A DNA stretch of 11,234 nt from Chloroflexota bacterium (lineage in GTDB: Bacteria > Chloroflexota > UBA6077): positions 1 to 11,234 of the forward strand of contig JAJYKO010000095.1 of NCBI GenBank assembly GCA_021788565.1, in the 5' to 3' direction. Shown piece by piece: positions 1 through 7,288 of the stretch. Made by a program: the position numbers and the translations under genes. Under the pieces are notes generated by a model. It saw only the letters and a program-made list of their open reading frames with translations, made no database searches and was not told the origin of the DNA. Position 1 is the first letter of the stretch. Each line of letters opens with the position of its first letter.

Positions 1-1205
1 GGGTTCGTCTGATCCATGAACTGAGAAAGCTGGCTCCCGCCGAAGAACTCTCGCATGGCAGCCACGACCGGTCTGATGTTGATCAGGCCCGCCGGCGTTG
101 CCTGCTCGGCCTCCTGGATGGTCATGCGCTCTTTGACCACCCTCTCCATCCGCAGCAGGCCGACCCTGAACTGGTTCTGGATCAACTCGCCCACGGCACG
201 GACCCGCCGGTTTCCCAGGTGGTCGATGTCATCCGGGTGCCCCTGGCCGTTGTTGATCTGGATCATCTTACGGACGATCTCGATCAGGTCTTCAGGGGTA
301 AGCACACGCTCCGTCATCGGGACATCCAGCCCTAATCGGCGGTCCAGCTTGTAACGACCAACGCGACCGAGATCATAGCGCCTGAAATTAAAGAACAGCG
401 AGTTCAGGAGGTTCTTCGCGTTGTCCGCGTTGGGCGGATCGCCCGGGCGAAGCCGCCGGTAGAACTCCATCAACGCATCCTCAGTGTTCCTCGCCACGTC
501 CTTCTCGATGGTAGCCGGAATGAAGCGGCGATCGGAATCGGTGTCCACATCCGCGAACAGTTCCAGCAGCTTGTCGTCGGAGCCGATCCCAATTGCTCGC
601 AGCAGGGTGGTGACCGGAATCTTCCGCTTCCGATCGACCTTGACGGAGAGTATGTCTCTATTGCTGGTCTCGAACTCCAGCCAGGCGCCACGGTTCGGGA
701 TCAGCTTAGCCATGCAGAGGCGGCGCCCGCTGCTGGGATCCTCCTCGACCGTGAAGTAGACACCTGGGGAGCGAACTAGCTGGCTAACCACGACGCGCTC
801 GGCGCCATTAATAATGAAGGTGCCGTTTTCTGTCATGAGCGGGAAGTCGCCCATGAAGATCTCCTGCTCGACAACTTCGCCAGTCTGTTTGATGAGCAGC
901 TTGGCTCGCCCCCGCAGCGGTGCCGCGTAGGTCATGTCGCGCTCTCGGCACTCCGCCTCGGAAGTCTTAGGTTCGTCGAAGCGGTACCCTTCGAAAGTGA
1001 GCTCGAGATTCCGACCGGTGAAATCCTGAATAGGCGAAATCTCTGCAAAGAGTTCCTTCAACCCCTCCTCTTGAAACCATTTGAAAGAGTCCCGCTGAAC
1101 CTGAATCAGGTTCGGGATCTGCATCACGCTCTTGGTATGAGCAAACGAGAGCCTCCCGCCCCCGTCCACAGAGGCCAACGAGGTAGAAGGATGGGCAATG
1201 GTCAT
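1..1205 (-). CDS. rpoB: RNA polymerase beta subunit, N-terminal part (gene runs off the window)
   Basis: The reverse strand reads open from an ATG at 1205 to the left edge (401 full codons). RpoB is the beta subunit of core RNA polymerase and helps form the catalytic cleft and the rifampicin pocket. Recognisable stretches include [15 protein letters not shown] near the N-terminus and [18 protein letters not shown] of the protrusion. The last residues in the window are [16 protein letters not shown], the start of the rifampicin-resistance region. Q395 and D398 correspond to E. coli Q513 and D516 and are the usual sensitive-type residues; the His526 and Ser531 positions lie outside. The start is supported by GGGAGGG at 1214-1220, 8 nt upstream. 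Upstream lie tRNA genes on the other strand, not rplJ-rplL, so rpoB starts its own transcription unit. The 3' two thirds, and presumably rpoC, lie off the left edge. Confidence 0.97.
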   Translation of the reverse strand, partial: MTIAHPSTSLASVDGGGRLSFAHTKSVMQIPNLIQVQRDSFKWFQEEGLKELFAEISPIQDFTGRNLELTFEGYRFDEPKTSEAECRERDMTYAAPLRGRAKLLIKQTGEVVEQEIFMGDFPLMTENGTFIINGAERVVVSQLVRSPGVYFTVEEDPSSGRRLCMAKLIPNRGAWLEFETSNRDILSVKVDRKRKIPVTTLLRAIGIGSDDKLLELFADVDTDSDRRFIPATIEKDVARNTEDALMEFYRRLRPGDPPNADNAKNLLNSLFFNFRRYDLGRVGRYKLDRRLGLDVPMTERVLTPEDLIEIVRKMIQINNGQGHPDDIDHLGNRRVRAVGELIQNQFRVGLLRMERVVKERMTIQEAEQATPAGLINIRPVVAAMREFFGGSQLSQFMDQTN

Positions 1206-1267
1206 GAACTTCAACCCTCCCGACTAAGTGGCAGGCATGAGAAGGGCATTCTCGGGCCGTAACGGTT

Positions 1268-1297
1268 ATTGTACCAAGTCACTAGCCCCACCGTCAA
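1268..1297 (-). promoter_or_regulatory. rpoB proximal promoter (P1), extended -10
   Basis: On the minus strand, TTGACG (1297 to 1292) is followed after 18 nt by TACAAT (1273 to 1268), preceded by TGG, which makes an extended -10 (TGn). Predicted transcription start is near 1261, giving a leader of about 55 nt before the rpoB ATG at 1205. Five of six consensus bases in each hexamer match sigma-70/sigma-A type promoters. Confidence 0.65.
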
Positions 1298-1435
1298 TGG
1301 CCCTAGCCCACGAAAACACAGAAAGGCTTAGCCCTCGGATCTCCCGCTCGGAAGCCGAAAAACCAAACCAGAGGCGCCGCAATCCGTGTGCGGCCCATGT
1401 TCAATTGTCACCCGATCGACTGCACTACCTCGACT

Positions 1436-1444
1436 ATTGTACCA
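1436..1444 (-). promoter_or_regulatory. Possible rpoB distal promoter (P2), extended -10 only
   Basis: The same decamer as in P1, TGGTACAATA read on the minus strand, recurs at 1444 to 1435. It again gives TGn plus TACAAT. No good -35 lies 16-18 nt upstream (CCGCGG is there), so it would rely on the extended -10. It points at rpoB, about 170 nt upstream of P1. Confidence 0.4.
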
Positions 1445-1496
1445 CTTTACTCCCATGACCGCGGGAAAGGGCGCTCCTACCCTTTTCCACGTGCCC

Positions 1497-1525
1497 TTTA
1501 CATCGCAAAACCCCTTGGGTATAAT
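1497..1525 (+). promoter_or_regulatory. Promoter of the tRNA-Lys/Leu/Gly cluster
   Basis: TTTACA (1497-1502), a 17-nt spacer and a perfect TATAAT (1520-1525) match the sigma-70/sigma-A consensus in all but one base. The predicted start (about 1532) is some 6 nt before the first base of tRNA-Lys, a usual distance for a stable-RNA promoter. The three tRNAs have no other clear promoter between them, so this one probably drives all three. Confidence 0.8.
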
Positions 1526-1537
1526 TCCACTGCGTTC

Positions 1538-1610
1538 GGGCCGCTAGCTCAATTGGCAGAGCAATTGACTCTTAATCAATTGGTTACAGGTTCGAGTCCT
1601 GTGCGGCTCA
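1538..1610 (+). tRNA. tRNA-Lys (anticodon CTT)
   Basis: A complete cloverleaf can be folded by eye. The acceptor stem is GGGCCGC/GCGGCTC (one G-U) and the D stem GCTC/GAGC. The anticodon stem ATTGA/TCAAT closes loop CTCTTAA with CTT at 1571-1573. The T arm is ACAGG-TTCGAGT-CCTGT. The discriminator is A1610. The next bases are CCT, so the terminal CCA is not fully encoded and must be completed by tRNA nucleotidyltransferase. It decodes AAG. tRNA-Leu begins 7 nt later. Confidence 0.97.
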
Positions 1611-1617
1611 CCTGGCT

Positions 1618-1699
1618 GGGGGAGTGTCGGAACTGGCAGACGAGCATGACTTAGGATCATGTGGAGCGATCCGTGTGGGTTCGAGTCCCACCTTCCCCA
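1618..1699 (+). tRNA. tRNA-Leu (anticodon TAG)
   Basis: This is a class II tRNA with a long variable arm. The acceptor stem is GGGGGAG/CTTCCCC (one G-U) and the D stem TCG/CGA. The anticodon stem CATGA/TCATG closes loop CTTAGGA with TAG at 1652-1654, followed by G37. The variable arm pairs GGA (1663-1665) with TCC (1670-1672). The T arm is GTGGG-TTCGAGT-CCCAC. The discriminator A1699 is the leucine identity base. CCA is not encoded. It decodes CTA and, by wobble, other CTN codons. Confidence 0.96.
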
Positions 1700-1720
1700 C
1701 GAAGCGAGCGAGGAGCAAGG

Positions 1721-1777
1721 GGCGAGAGGCAGGTAGAGTAGCGATTGCGGTAGCTGCCTTTCGCCAACGCCGTTGGC
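1721..1777 (+). repeat. Two overlapping hairpins in the tRNA-Leu/tRNA-Gly spacer
   Basis: GGCGAGAGGCAG (1721-1732) pairs with CTGCCTTTCGCC (1754-1765) to give a 12-bp stem with one G-U and a 21-nt loop. A second hairpin, GCCAAC (1763-1768), loop GCC, GTTGGC (1772-1777), is perfect. Both use bases 1763-1765, so the full forms exclude each other. No T-run follows, so neither looks like an intrinsic terminator. A role in processing the tRNA precursor is possible but is inference. Confidence 0.5.
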
Positions 1778-1785
1778 TAGAATGT

Positions 1786-1860
1786 GCGGAAGTGGCTCAG
1801 TGGTAGAGCATCTCCTTGCCAAGGAGAGGGTCGCGAGTTCGAATCTCGTCTTCCGCTCCA
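1786..1860 (+). tRNA. tRNA-Gly (anticodon GCC), CCA encoded
   Basis: The acceptor stem GCGGAAG/CTTCCGC is perfect and the D stem is GCTC/GAGC. The anticodon stem TCTCC/GGAGA closes loop TTGCCAA with GCC at 1818-1820. The T arm is GCGAG-TTCGAAT-CTCGT (one G-U). The discriminator is T1857, the usual base for tRNA-Gly. The terminal CCA (1858-1860) is genomically encoded, unlike the two tRNAs before it. It decodes GGC and GGT. Confidence 0.97.
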
Positions 1861-1871
1861 GGTTTTCTCGT

Positions 1872-1896
1872 CGAGGCAGGGATTTTCCTTGCCTCG
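1872..1896 (+). terminator. Hairpin after tRNA-Gly, possible tRNA-cluster terminator
   Basis: CGAGGCAGGGA (1872-1882) pairs over 11 bp (one G-U) with TCCTTGCCTCG (1886-1896) around a TTT loop, 12 nt after the tRNA-Gly CCA. The downstream tract (CATTTGCTT) is only moderately T-rich, so termination may be partial. Partial read-through could feed tig. Confidence 0.5.
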
Positions 1897-1927
1897 CATT
1901 TGCTTCATGGTAGATACGGTACTCTCG

Positions 1928-1952
1928 GGGGCTCTTTGCAGTAAAGAGCCCC
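1928..1952 (+). repeat. Perfect 10-bp hairpin in the tig leader
   Basis: GGGGCTCTTT (1928-1937) and AAAGAGCCCC (1943-1952) pair perfectly around loop GCAGT. No T-run follows, so a classic terminator is unlikely unless Rho-assisted. It sits 61 nt upstream of the tig start. Confidence 0.55.
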
Positions 1953-1969
1953 GTCGTGTATCAGGAGAA

Positions 1970-1987
1970 GTCCGCGATGTCGCGGAC
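1970..1987 (+). repeat. Perfect 7-bp hairpin just before the tig ribosome site
   Basis: GTCCGCG (1970-1976), loop ATGT, CGCGGAC (1981-1987). The stem ends 11 nt before the GGAG at 1999-2002, close enough that it could affect ribosome loading on tig. That effect is inference. Confidence 0.5.
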
Positions 1988-2013
1988 CCAGGCGAAAAGG
2001 AGATGACGGTTTC

Positions 2014-3381
2014 GTGAAGGTAACCTCCTCTGAAATTGAGGGAAGCCAGGTTGTCCTCGAAATGGAGATCGAGGCAGATCGACTCGAGAAGGCGATGGAC
2101 AGGGCCTACCGCCGGTTGGCTTCCCGCGTCAATGTCCCTGGTTTCCGTCGCGGCAAAGCGCCGCGCCCCCTGCTCGAGCGGATGATTGGGCGGGATGCCT
2201 TGATGGAAGAAGCCCTGGAAATCCTCGTTCCTGAGGCTTACCACGAGGCGGTCCACGAGACGGGCATCGACCCGGTGGACACCCCAAAGCTGGACATCGT
2301 GAGTGCTGAGCCTCTTTCGGTGAAGGCCACCGTTTCTGTGCGCCCCAAGGTCAAGCTGGGCGACTACCGTTCCATCCGCCAGTCGATCGAGCCGCAGGAG
2401 ATCACCGATTCGCAGGTGGATGAGACCATGCAGTCCCTGCGAGAGTCTAGAGGTCAGTGGGTGCCGGTAGACCGCGAGGCACAGTACGGGGACATGGTCA
2501 CCGTGGATCTGGTAGCGCGCTCGGAAGACAACACCTTCGTCGACGAGAAAGGTGCCAACCTGATCCTCAGCCAGGAGCGCGAGATACTCGCGCCTGGAGT
2601 CGCCGAGCAGCTTATCGGCATGAAGAGTGGTGATCATAAGGCCTTCGACGTCACGCTCTCCGACGACATTCCGCAGGAGGAGCTCAAGGGCCACGAGGCG
2701 GCAGTGGAGGTAGCGGCCGCCGAGGTCAAGGAGAAGCAATTGCCCGAGATGGACGATGAGTTCGCTCAGTCCCTGGGCGAGTACTCCTCTCTAGAGGCCC
2801 TGCGTAGCACAGTCCGCGAAGAGTTGGAGCTCCAGGCCCGGAATCAGGCTCGGCGCAACCTGGAGGAGTCTGTACTAGCAGCAGCCGTGGATCAGGCGGA
2901 GGCTGAGGCGCCGCCGGTCTGGATCGATGAGCAGGCCAGATCGATAAAACAGAGCACTCAGTCCAGGATGACGCGCGAGGGCCTGACTTTCGACCAGTTC
3001 CTTAAGCTCGGCAACATGACCGAAGCCGACTATGACGAGGAGACACGGACGGCTGCGAAAAGGCAGCTGAAACAGGCCCTGGTGCTGGACGCCATCGCCG
3101 GGGCAGAGGGTCTCGAAGTGACAGAGGACGAGCTGAACACCGCCGTCGAGCAGTCGCTCGCCACTCGCCAGGGCAAGGCCGATGCCGCGGAGAGGGACAG
3201 CCTGAGGTCAAGCCTCCGCTCGCTCCTGCGTGAGCGGAAGACCATCGATCGTCTCGTGCAGATCGCCCAGGGCCAAGAGGAAGAGGCCGAGACTACGGCT
3301 GAAAGCGCCGAAGCCGAGGCTTCCCAGGCTGAAGAGGAGGCCGACCCGGCCCAGGCGAGCCAAACTAAGGAACAAGAATGA
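2014..3381 (+). CDS. tig: Trigger factor, ribosome-associated chaperone and prolyl isomerase
   Basis: Trigger factor docks at the ribosome exit tunnel and shields nascent chains; its middle domain is an FKBP-type peptidyl-prolyl isomerase. The 455-aa product is near the family norm (about 430-450). Residues 1 to about 115 are the ribosome-binding domain, with the family signature GFRRGKAP at 43-50. Residues about 160-243 are the FKBP domain, opening with GDMVTVDL. The rest is the helical chaperone arm. The last 38 residues are a low-complexity Glu/Ala tail, common but variable in the family. The start is GTG, chosen because GGAG (1999-2002) lies 11 nt upstream and homologous N-termini begin at this MKVT. 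The stop overlaps clpP by ATGA, so the two are probably translationally coupled. Three hairpins precede the gene and no clear promoter was found, so transcription from the tRNA promoter or an unseen one are both open. Confidence 0.97.
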   Translation: MKVTSSEIEGSQVVLEMEIEADRLEKAMDRAYRRLASRVNVPGFRRGKAPRPLLERMIGRDALMEEALEILVPEAYHEAVHETGIDPVDTPKLDIVSAEPLSVKATVSVRPKVKLGDYRSIRQSIEPQEITDSQVDETMQSLRESRGQWVPVDREAQYGDMVTVDLVARSEDNTFVDEKGANLILSQEREILAPGVAEQLIGMKSGDHKAFDVTLSDDIPQEELKGHEAAVEVAAAEVKEKQLPEMDDEFAQSLGEYSSLEALRSTVREELELQARNQARRNLEESVLAAAVDQAEAEAPPVWIDEQARSIKQSTQSRMTREGLTFDQFLKLGNMTEADYDEETRTAAKRQLKQALVLDAIAGAEGLEVTEDELNTAVEQSLATRQGKADAAERDSLRSSLRSLLRERKTIDRLVQIAQGQEEEAETTAESAEAEASQAEEEADPAQASQTKEQE

Positions 3382-3983
3382 ACATCAACCAGATTCACAA
3401 CCAACTGGTCCCAATGGTCGTCGAGCAGACCAACCGTGGGGAGCGCGCGTTCGATATCTACTCCCTCCTGCTTAAGGAGCGGATTGTCTTCCTCGGAACC
3501 CCGATCGACGACACCATTGCCAATCTGATCATCGCTCAGCTTCTCTACCTGGACCGTGAGGACCCGGAGAAGGATATCTACATGTATATCCACTCCCCCG
3601 GGGGCATCATCACAGCCGGGCTAGCGATCTACGACACCATGCAGCTCATCAAGCCAGACGTAGCCACGATCTGCGTGGGCTTCGCTGCCAGCATGGGCAC
3701 GGTGCTCCTGGTTGGCGGCGCGAAGGGCAAGCGTTACGCGTTGCCCAATTCGACGATAATGATCCACCAGGCCTCTGGCGGCTTCGAAGGTGCGGCCTCA
3801 GACATTGAGATTCGAGCCAAAGAGATCCTCCGGCTTCAGAACCGTATTCGCGAGATCATGGCCGAACACACCGGCCAGCCCATGGAGAGAATCATCCGAG
3901 ACACGGATCGAGATTTCTTTATGGACTCCCTCCAGGCAAAGGAGTATGGTATAGTCGATAACGTACTAACCAAGACTCCGTAA
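3378..3983 (+). CDS. clpP: ClpP, ATP-dependent Clp protease proteolytic subunit
   Basis: ClpP is a serine peptidase that forms two stacked heptameric rings and degrades substrates unfolded by ClpX or another Clp ATPase. The 201-aa length is typical. The triad is visible: Ser105 in GFAASMG, His130 in IMIHQ and Asp179 in RDTDRD. The oxyanion and substrate-binding stretch SPGGIITAG is at 73-81. The N-terminus up to about [14 protein letters not shown] resembles the axial loop and processing region; a short propeptide may be removed. Its ATG overlaps the tig stop. clpX follows after a 126-nt gap, the classic protease-ATPase pairing. The repeat-bearing gap begins at the base after the TAA stop. 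Confidence 0.98.
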   Translation: MNINQIHNQLVPMVVEQTNRGERAFDIYSLLLKERIVFLGTPIDDTIANLIIAQLLYLDREDPEKDIYMYIHSPGGIITAGLAIYDTMQLIKPDVATICVGFAASMGTVLLVGGAKGKRYALPNSTIMIHQASGGFEGAASDIEIRAKEILRLQNRIREIMAEHTGQPMERIIRDTDRDFFMDSLQAKEYGIVDNVLTKTP

Positions 3984-4018
3984 CAGGTATCAGGTACCAG
4001 GGGTCAGGGGCCAGGGGC
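3984..4018 (+). repeat. Five-copy heptamer tandem repeat (CAGGKRY type) between clpP and clpX
   Basis: Immediately after the clpP stop the sequence reads in strict 7-base register: CAGGTAT, CAGGTAC, CAGGGGT, CAGGGGC, CAGGGGC. The register fits five copies with changes confined to the last three bases. Intergenic heptamer repeats of this style are known in cyanobacteria as STRR elements; I infer only a resemblance. Part of the array (CAGGGGTCAGG, 3998-4008) is repeated in inverted orientation at 4039-4049. Confidence 0.75.
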
Positions 4019-4049
4019 AGCGTAAGGCAGGACAATATCCTGACCCCTG
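3998..4049 (+). repeat. 11-bp perfect inverted repeat in the clpP-clpX gap
   Basis: CAGGGGTCAGG (3998-4008) and CCTGACCCCTG (4039-4049) are exact reverse complements separated by 30 nt. The loop end has a smaller inverted repeat, CAGGA (4028-4032) and TCCTG (4038-4042). In RNA this would form a long hairpin between clpP and clpX, which could set the relative level of the two messages. No T-run follows. Confidence 0.6.
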
Positions 4050-4109
4050 TCCTCCGATCGCTGTCCCCCTTCAGATAGATCCAGCTTCCGGCAAGGAGGA
4101 CCCATTGTA

Positions 4110-5393
<1,284 letters not shown>

Positions 5394-5426
5394 CGAAGCC
5401 GTCAGCCAGTAGCTCCAGATAGTTCG

Positions 5427-5453
5427 AGGGCCCGGCTCTAGCCCGGGTCCTTT
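5427..5453 (+). terminator. Probable terminator of the tig-clpP-clpX operon
   Basis: AGGGCCCGG (5427-5435) pairs with CCGGGTCCT (5443-5451) over 9 bp with one G-U, around a 7-nt loop (5436-5442). It lies 33 nt after the clpX stop. The T-tract is short (TTT at 5451-5453, then GG), so it is a suboptimal intrinsic terminator, but stem strength and place favour that role. Confidence 0.6.
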
Positions 5454-5528
5454 GGTACATTGGTCTTGTCAAGCGGCCAACCGGTGAATGCTGTTCGTGA
5501 AAGCTGATAGCTTAATGGAGGACCCAGA

Positions 5529-5852
5529 ATGACCTTCATTGCGCCAGGTGACTTCCCTACCATCGCGATGCTCCAAGGGATAGCGCGGACCGTAGTAGCC
5601 TCAGGGCAGGGGGCCATGATCGTGCGCTTCGATCTGGAGAAAGGGGCCATCTTGCCGGCGCATAGTCATCCCCATGAGCAGATGGGCCTGGTGCTCTCCG
5701 GAACCCTGGAGTTGACCGTCGGCGGCGAGACGCAACCGCTACGAGCTGGAGATGCTTACGTTGCTCCCGCCAACATCACTCATTCCGCTGTCGCCGCTGA
5801 ACGCACTGTGGTCCTAGACGTCTTTACGCCGCCGCGCGAGGACTACCTCTAG
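5529..5852 (+). CDS. Small single-domain cupin protein
   Basis: The 107-aa protein is one cupin beta-barrel. Motif 1 spans G39 to G58 and supplies His45, His47 and Gln51 as likely metal ligands; Gln stands where the general motif has Glu. Motif 2 (G74 to H85, [12 protein letters not shown]) supplies His85. The C-terminus [11 protein letters not shown] is a recurrent ending in small cupins related to KdgF, which acts on unsaturated uronates, but nothing nearby suggests uronate catabolism, so the substrate is unknown. The start is supported by GGAGG (5517-5521), 7 nt upstream. It follows the clpX terminator in the same direction, so it probably has its own promoter; I found none convincing (TTGTCA at 5466-5471 lacks a good -10). 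It converges with the LigB/AMMECR1 gene. Confidence 0.85.
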   Translation: MTFIAPGDFPTIAMLQGIARTVVASGQGAMIVRFDLEKGAILPAHSHPHEQMGLVLSGTLELTVGGETQPLRAGDAYVAPANITHSAVAAERTVVLDVFTPPREDYL

Positions 5853-5882
5853 CTAACAGTTAGCGGCTGCCAGCCATTAGCT
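5851..5882. terminator. Short inverted repeat between convergent genes
   Basis: AGCTAA (5851-5856) and TTAGCT (5877-5882) flank an inner GGCT/AGCC (5864-5867, 5872-5875). The element spans the 28-bp gap between the cupin stop and the stop of the opposite gene. It could act as a bidirectional terminator, but the outer arms are short and there is no T-run, so support is weak. Confidence 0.3.
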
Positions 5883-7260
5883 ACTTGATCCGGCGGACCG
5901 TAAAGCGCCTTACTTTCACTGGGGTGTCCGCGGGTATCCCCGCCTTCCTTTTCGCAATGGCGATCTGTGCGTCGACCGAACTAACCCCTTCCAGATCGGG
6001 CAGTAGCAGCCCTTTCTTCGACCCCGCCTGCACTATTACGCCGTATCTCTTCGGGTCCAGATCAGCCATATCCTCCACTGGCTCCGCCTTCGAAAGAACG
6101 TCTATCGAGTAGGACAGGAACGGCAATTCCTCCACGGCCACGGGCTGGAACCGAGGGTCTCTGCTGGCGGAGGCAATGGCGTTTCGGATAATCTCGGCGG
6201 CTATGTTCGCCTCGCATGGCTCAAAAGTGCCGATGCATCCGCGGAGCTCGCCCTCCATCCTTAGCGAGACGAACACGCCAGCGCTCTCCGCGAGCAGTCC
6301 CTCCAGCTGAGTCGGAGTAGAGACCATCTTTCCGTCTCGAACGTAGGTCTCCACCGCCAGGCGGGCCAACGCGGTCGCTGCGATTTCGTCGTCTGCCTGA
6401 GGAGGCGCAGCCGGCGTAGTCCCTTCATCGGGCCGAACAGGGGTCTCAGCCGTGGCCTTTACGGCGAAGCGAGCCACCAGATACCCCACCCCGAACGGCC
6501 CCTCATATGACAGGACTTCAGCACGAGCCTCTGGCATGGCACCAAGTGCGACCACCAGAGATCTGTATCCGCACTCGCCTGCCTTCTCTCTCAATCCGGT
6601 GTCGATAGTGAAGATCGCACCGTATTCACCTTTGCGCAGGGAGTCGGCGATTGTGTCATCGAACAGCTTGCCCATAGGGCTGTACCCGCCGGGCGCTCCG
6701 GGAAGGAGACGGTGAGACTGGTCTCCACTCGCCATGAGCACAGCCCGTCTGCCCGTGATCTTTGTCGCGGCGGCAACCGCCCGGCCGAAGCGTCGATGCG
6801 CTTCGACTCCGAGGCCAGAGAACGACAGCAGCACCAGCCTGCACTGGACACCCACCTCTTGGAGGAAAAAGAGCGGTACGGCTGCGCCGTGATCGAGGAT
6901 GTGGCAGTCTCGCGACCGGCCGGTCCGGGCCAGTGGAACCTGCGAGGTATCGCAGGCGCGGACGATTTCTTCGACCAGTTCAGGGTCCGCGCGGGCCGAC
7001 AAACGCACGCCGGCAGCTCCGAAGTCTTCGAAGCCGCCGGTAAAGCTGCCCTCTGCAGCGATGCTCATGGAATAAGGACTGGTGGAAGCGTGAGGCGAGA
7101 TCAGCACCACGACATCTGGAGCGATGGTCCGGACGTCGGCTGCTACCGTCAGCATGGCATTCCGTGTCTGGCTAATCTGCTCGACGCGACGCCCCGCGAC
7201 CGCTGGGATCAGTACGGGTGGGTGCGGGACCAGACAACCGTAAACGAAACCGGCGTCCAT
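5881..7260 (-). CDS. AmmeMemoRadiSam-type protein: LigB/Memo-like domain fused to AMMECR1
   Basis: The 459-aa protein joins two conserved domains. Residues 1 to about 265 resemble the class III extradiol dioxygenase (LigB)/Memo fold. Candidate metal or active-site residues are His13 (PHPP), His57 (SPHA), the DHGAAVPL stretch at 123-130, Asp180/His183 (SGDQSH) and Cys230 (ECGYRS). A Pro/Ala-rich linker covers about 271-290. Residues about 292-459 are an AMMECR1 domain with its hallmark LRGCIG at 339-344. This two-domain form is a known member of the AmmeMemoRadiSam gene set, whose third member is a radical SAM enzyme; no radical SAM gene is in this window. No reaction is firmly established, so I name none. 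It starts 28 nt after tatC on the same strand and is probably last in that operon. The ribosome site (GGGGGT, 7267-7272) is modest. Confidence 0.9.
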   Translation of the reverse strand: MDAGFVYGCLVPHPPVLIPAVAGRRVEQISQTRNAMLTVAADVRTIAPDVVVLISPHASTSPYSMSIAAEGSFTGGFEDFGAAGVRLSARADPELVEEIVRACDTSQVPLARTGRSRDCHILDHGAAVPLFFLQEVGVQCRLVLLSFSGLGVEAHRRFGRAVAAATKITGRRAVLMASGDQSHRLLPGAPGGYSPMGKLFDDTIADSLRKGEYGAIFTIDTGLREKAGECGYRSLVVALGAMPEARAEVLSYEGPFGVGYLVARFAVKATAETPVRPDEGTTPAAPPQADDEIAATALARLAVETYVRDGKMVSTPTQLEGLLAESAGVFVSLRMEGELRGCIGTFEPCEANIAAEIIRNAIASASRDPRFQPVAVEELPFLSYSIDVLSKAEPVEDMADLDPKRYGVIVQAGSKKGLLLPDLEGVSSVDAQIAIAKRKAGIPADTPVKVRRFTVRRIK

Positions 7261-7288
7261 GGTTTACACCCCCAGTCTCTAGATGCTC

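Larger units (their letters stand above)
1206..1537. promoter_or_regulatory. Divergent intergenic region between rpoB and the tRNA cluster
   Basis: This 332-bp gap has no convincing gene; short open frames here lack ribosome sites and family resemblance. It holds two rpoB-facing promoter candidates (about 1268-1297 and 1436-1444), one tRNA-facing promoter (1497-1525), and a possible hairpin at 1463-1488 (GGGAAAGGG and CCCTTTTCC, 9 pairs with one G-U, 8-nt loop). I could not assign a role to 1300-1430. Confidence 0.7.

Noticed and set aside
1778..1783. TAGAAT as a -10 for tRNA-Gly
   Set aside because: The predicted start would fall inside the tRNA (about 1790, gene starts 1786) and there is no good -35.
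1538..1860. tRNA cluster as an integration site with an att duplicate
   Set aside because: No integrase gene and no repeated tRNA 3' end were seen in the window.
1889..1916. TTGCCT-16-TAGATA as a tig promoter
   Set aside because: Both hexamers match poorly and the -35 lies in the hairpin after tRNA-Gly; too weak to list as a feature.
2003..2017. Four-codon mini-frame ATG ACG GTT TCG TGA overlapping the tig GTG start
   Set aside because: GGAG abuts its ATG directly, too close for initiation, while it is well spaced for the tig GTG. A leader peptide is not supported.
1777..2739. 320-codon open frame on the minus strand across tRNA-Gly and tig
   Set aside because: It runs through a tRNA gene and opposite the conserved trigger factor N-terminus, so it is a shadow frame.
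3984..4018. CRISPR array in the clpP-clpX gap
   Set aside because: The repeat unit is 7 bp with no spacers, so it is a tandem repeat, not a CRISPR.
5466..5494. TTGTCA as a -35 for the cupin gene
   Set aside because: The base positions 16-18 nt downstream give TGCTGT-like sequence, not a -10.
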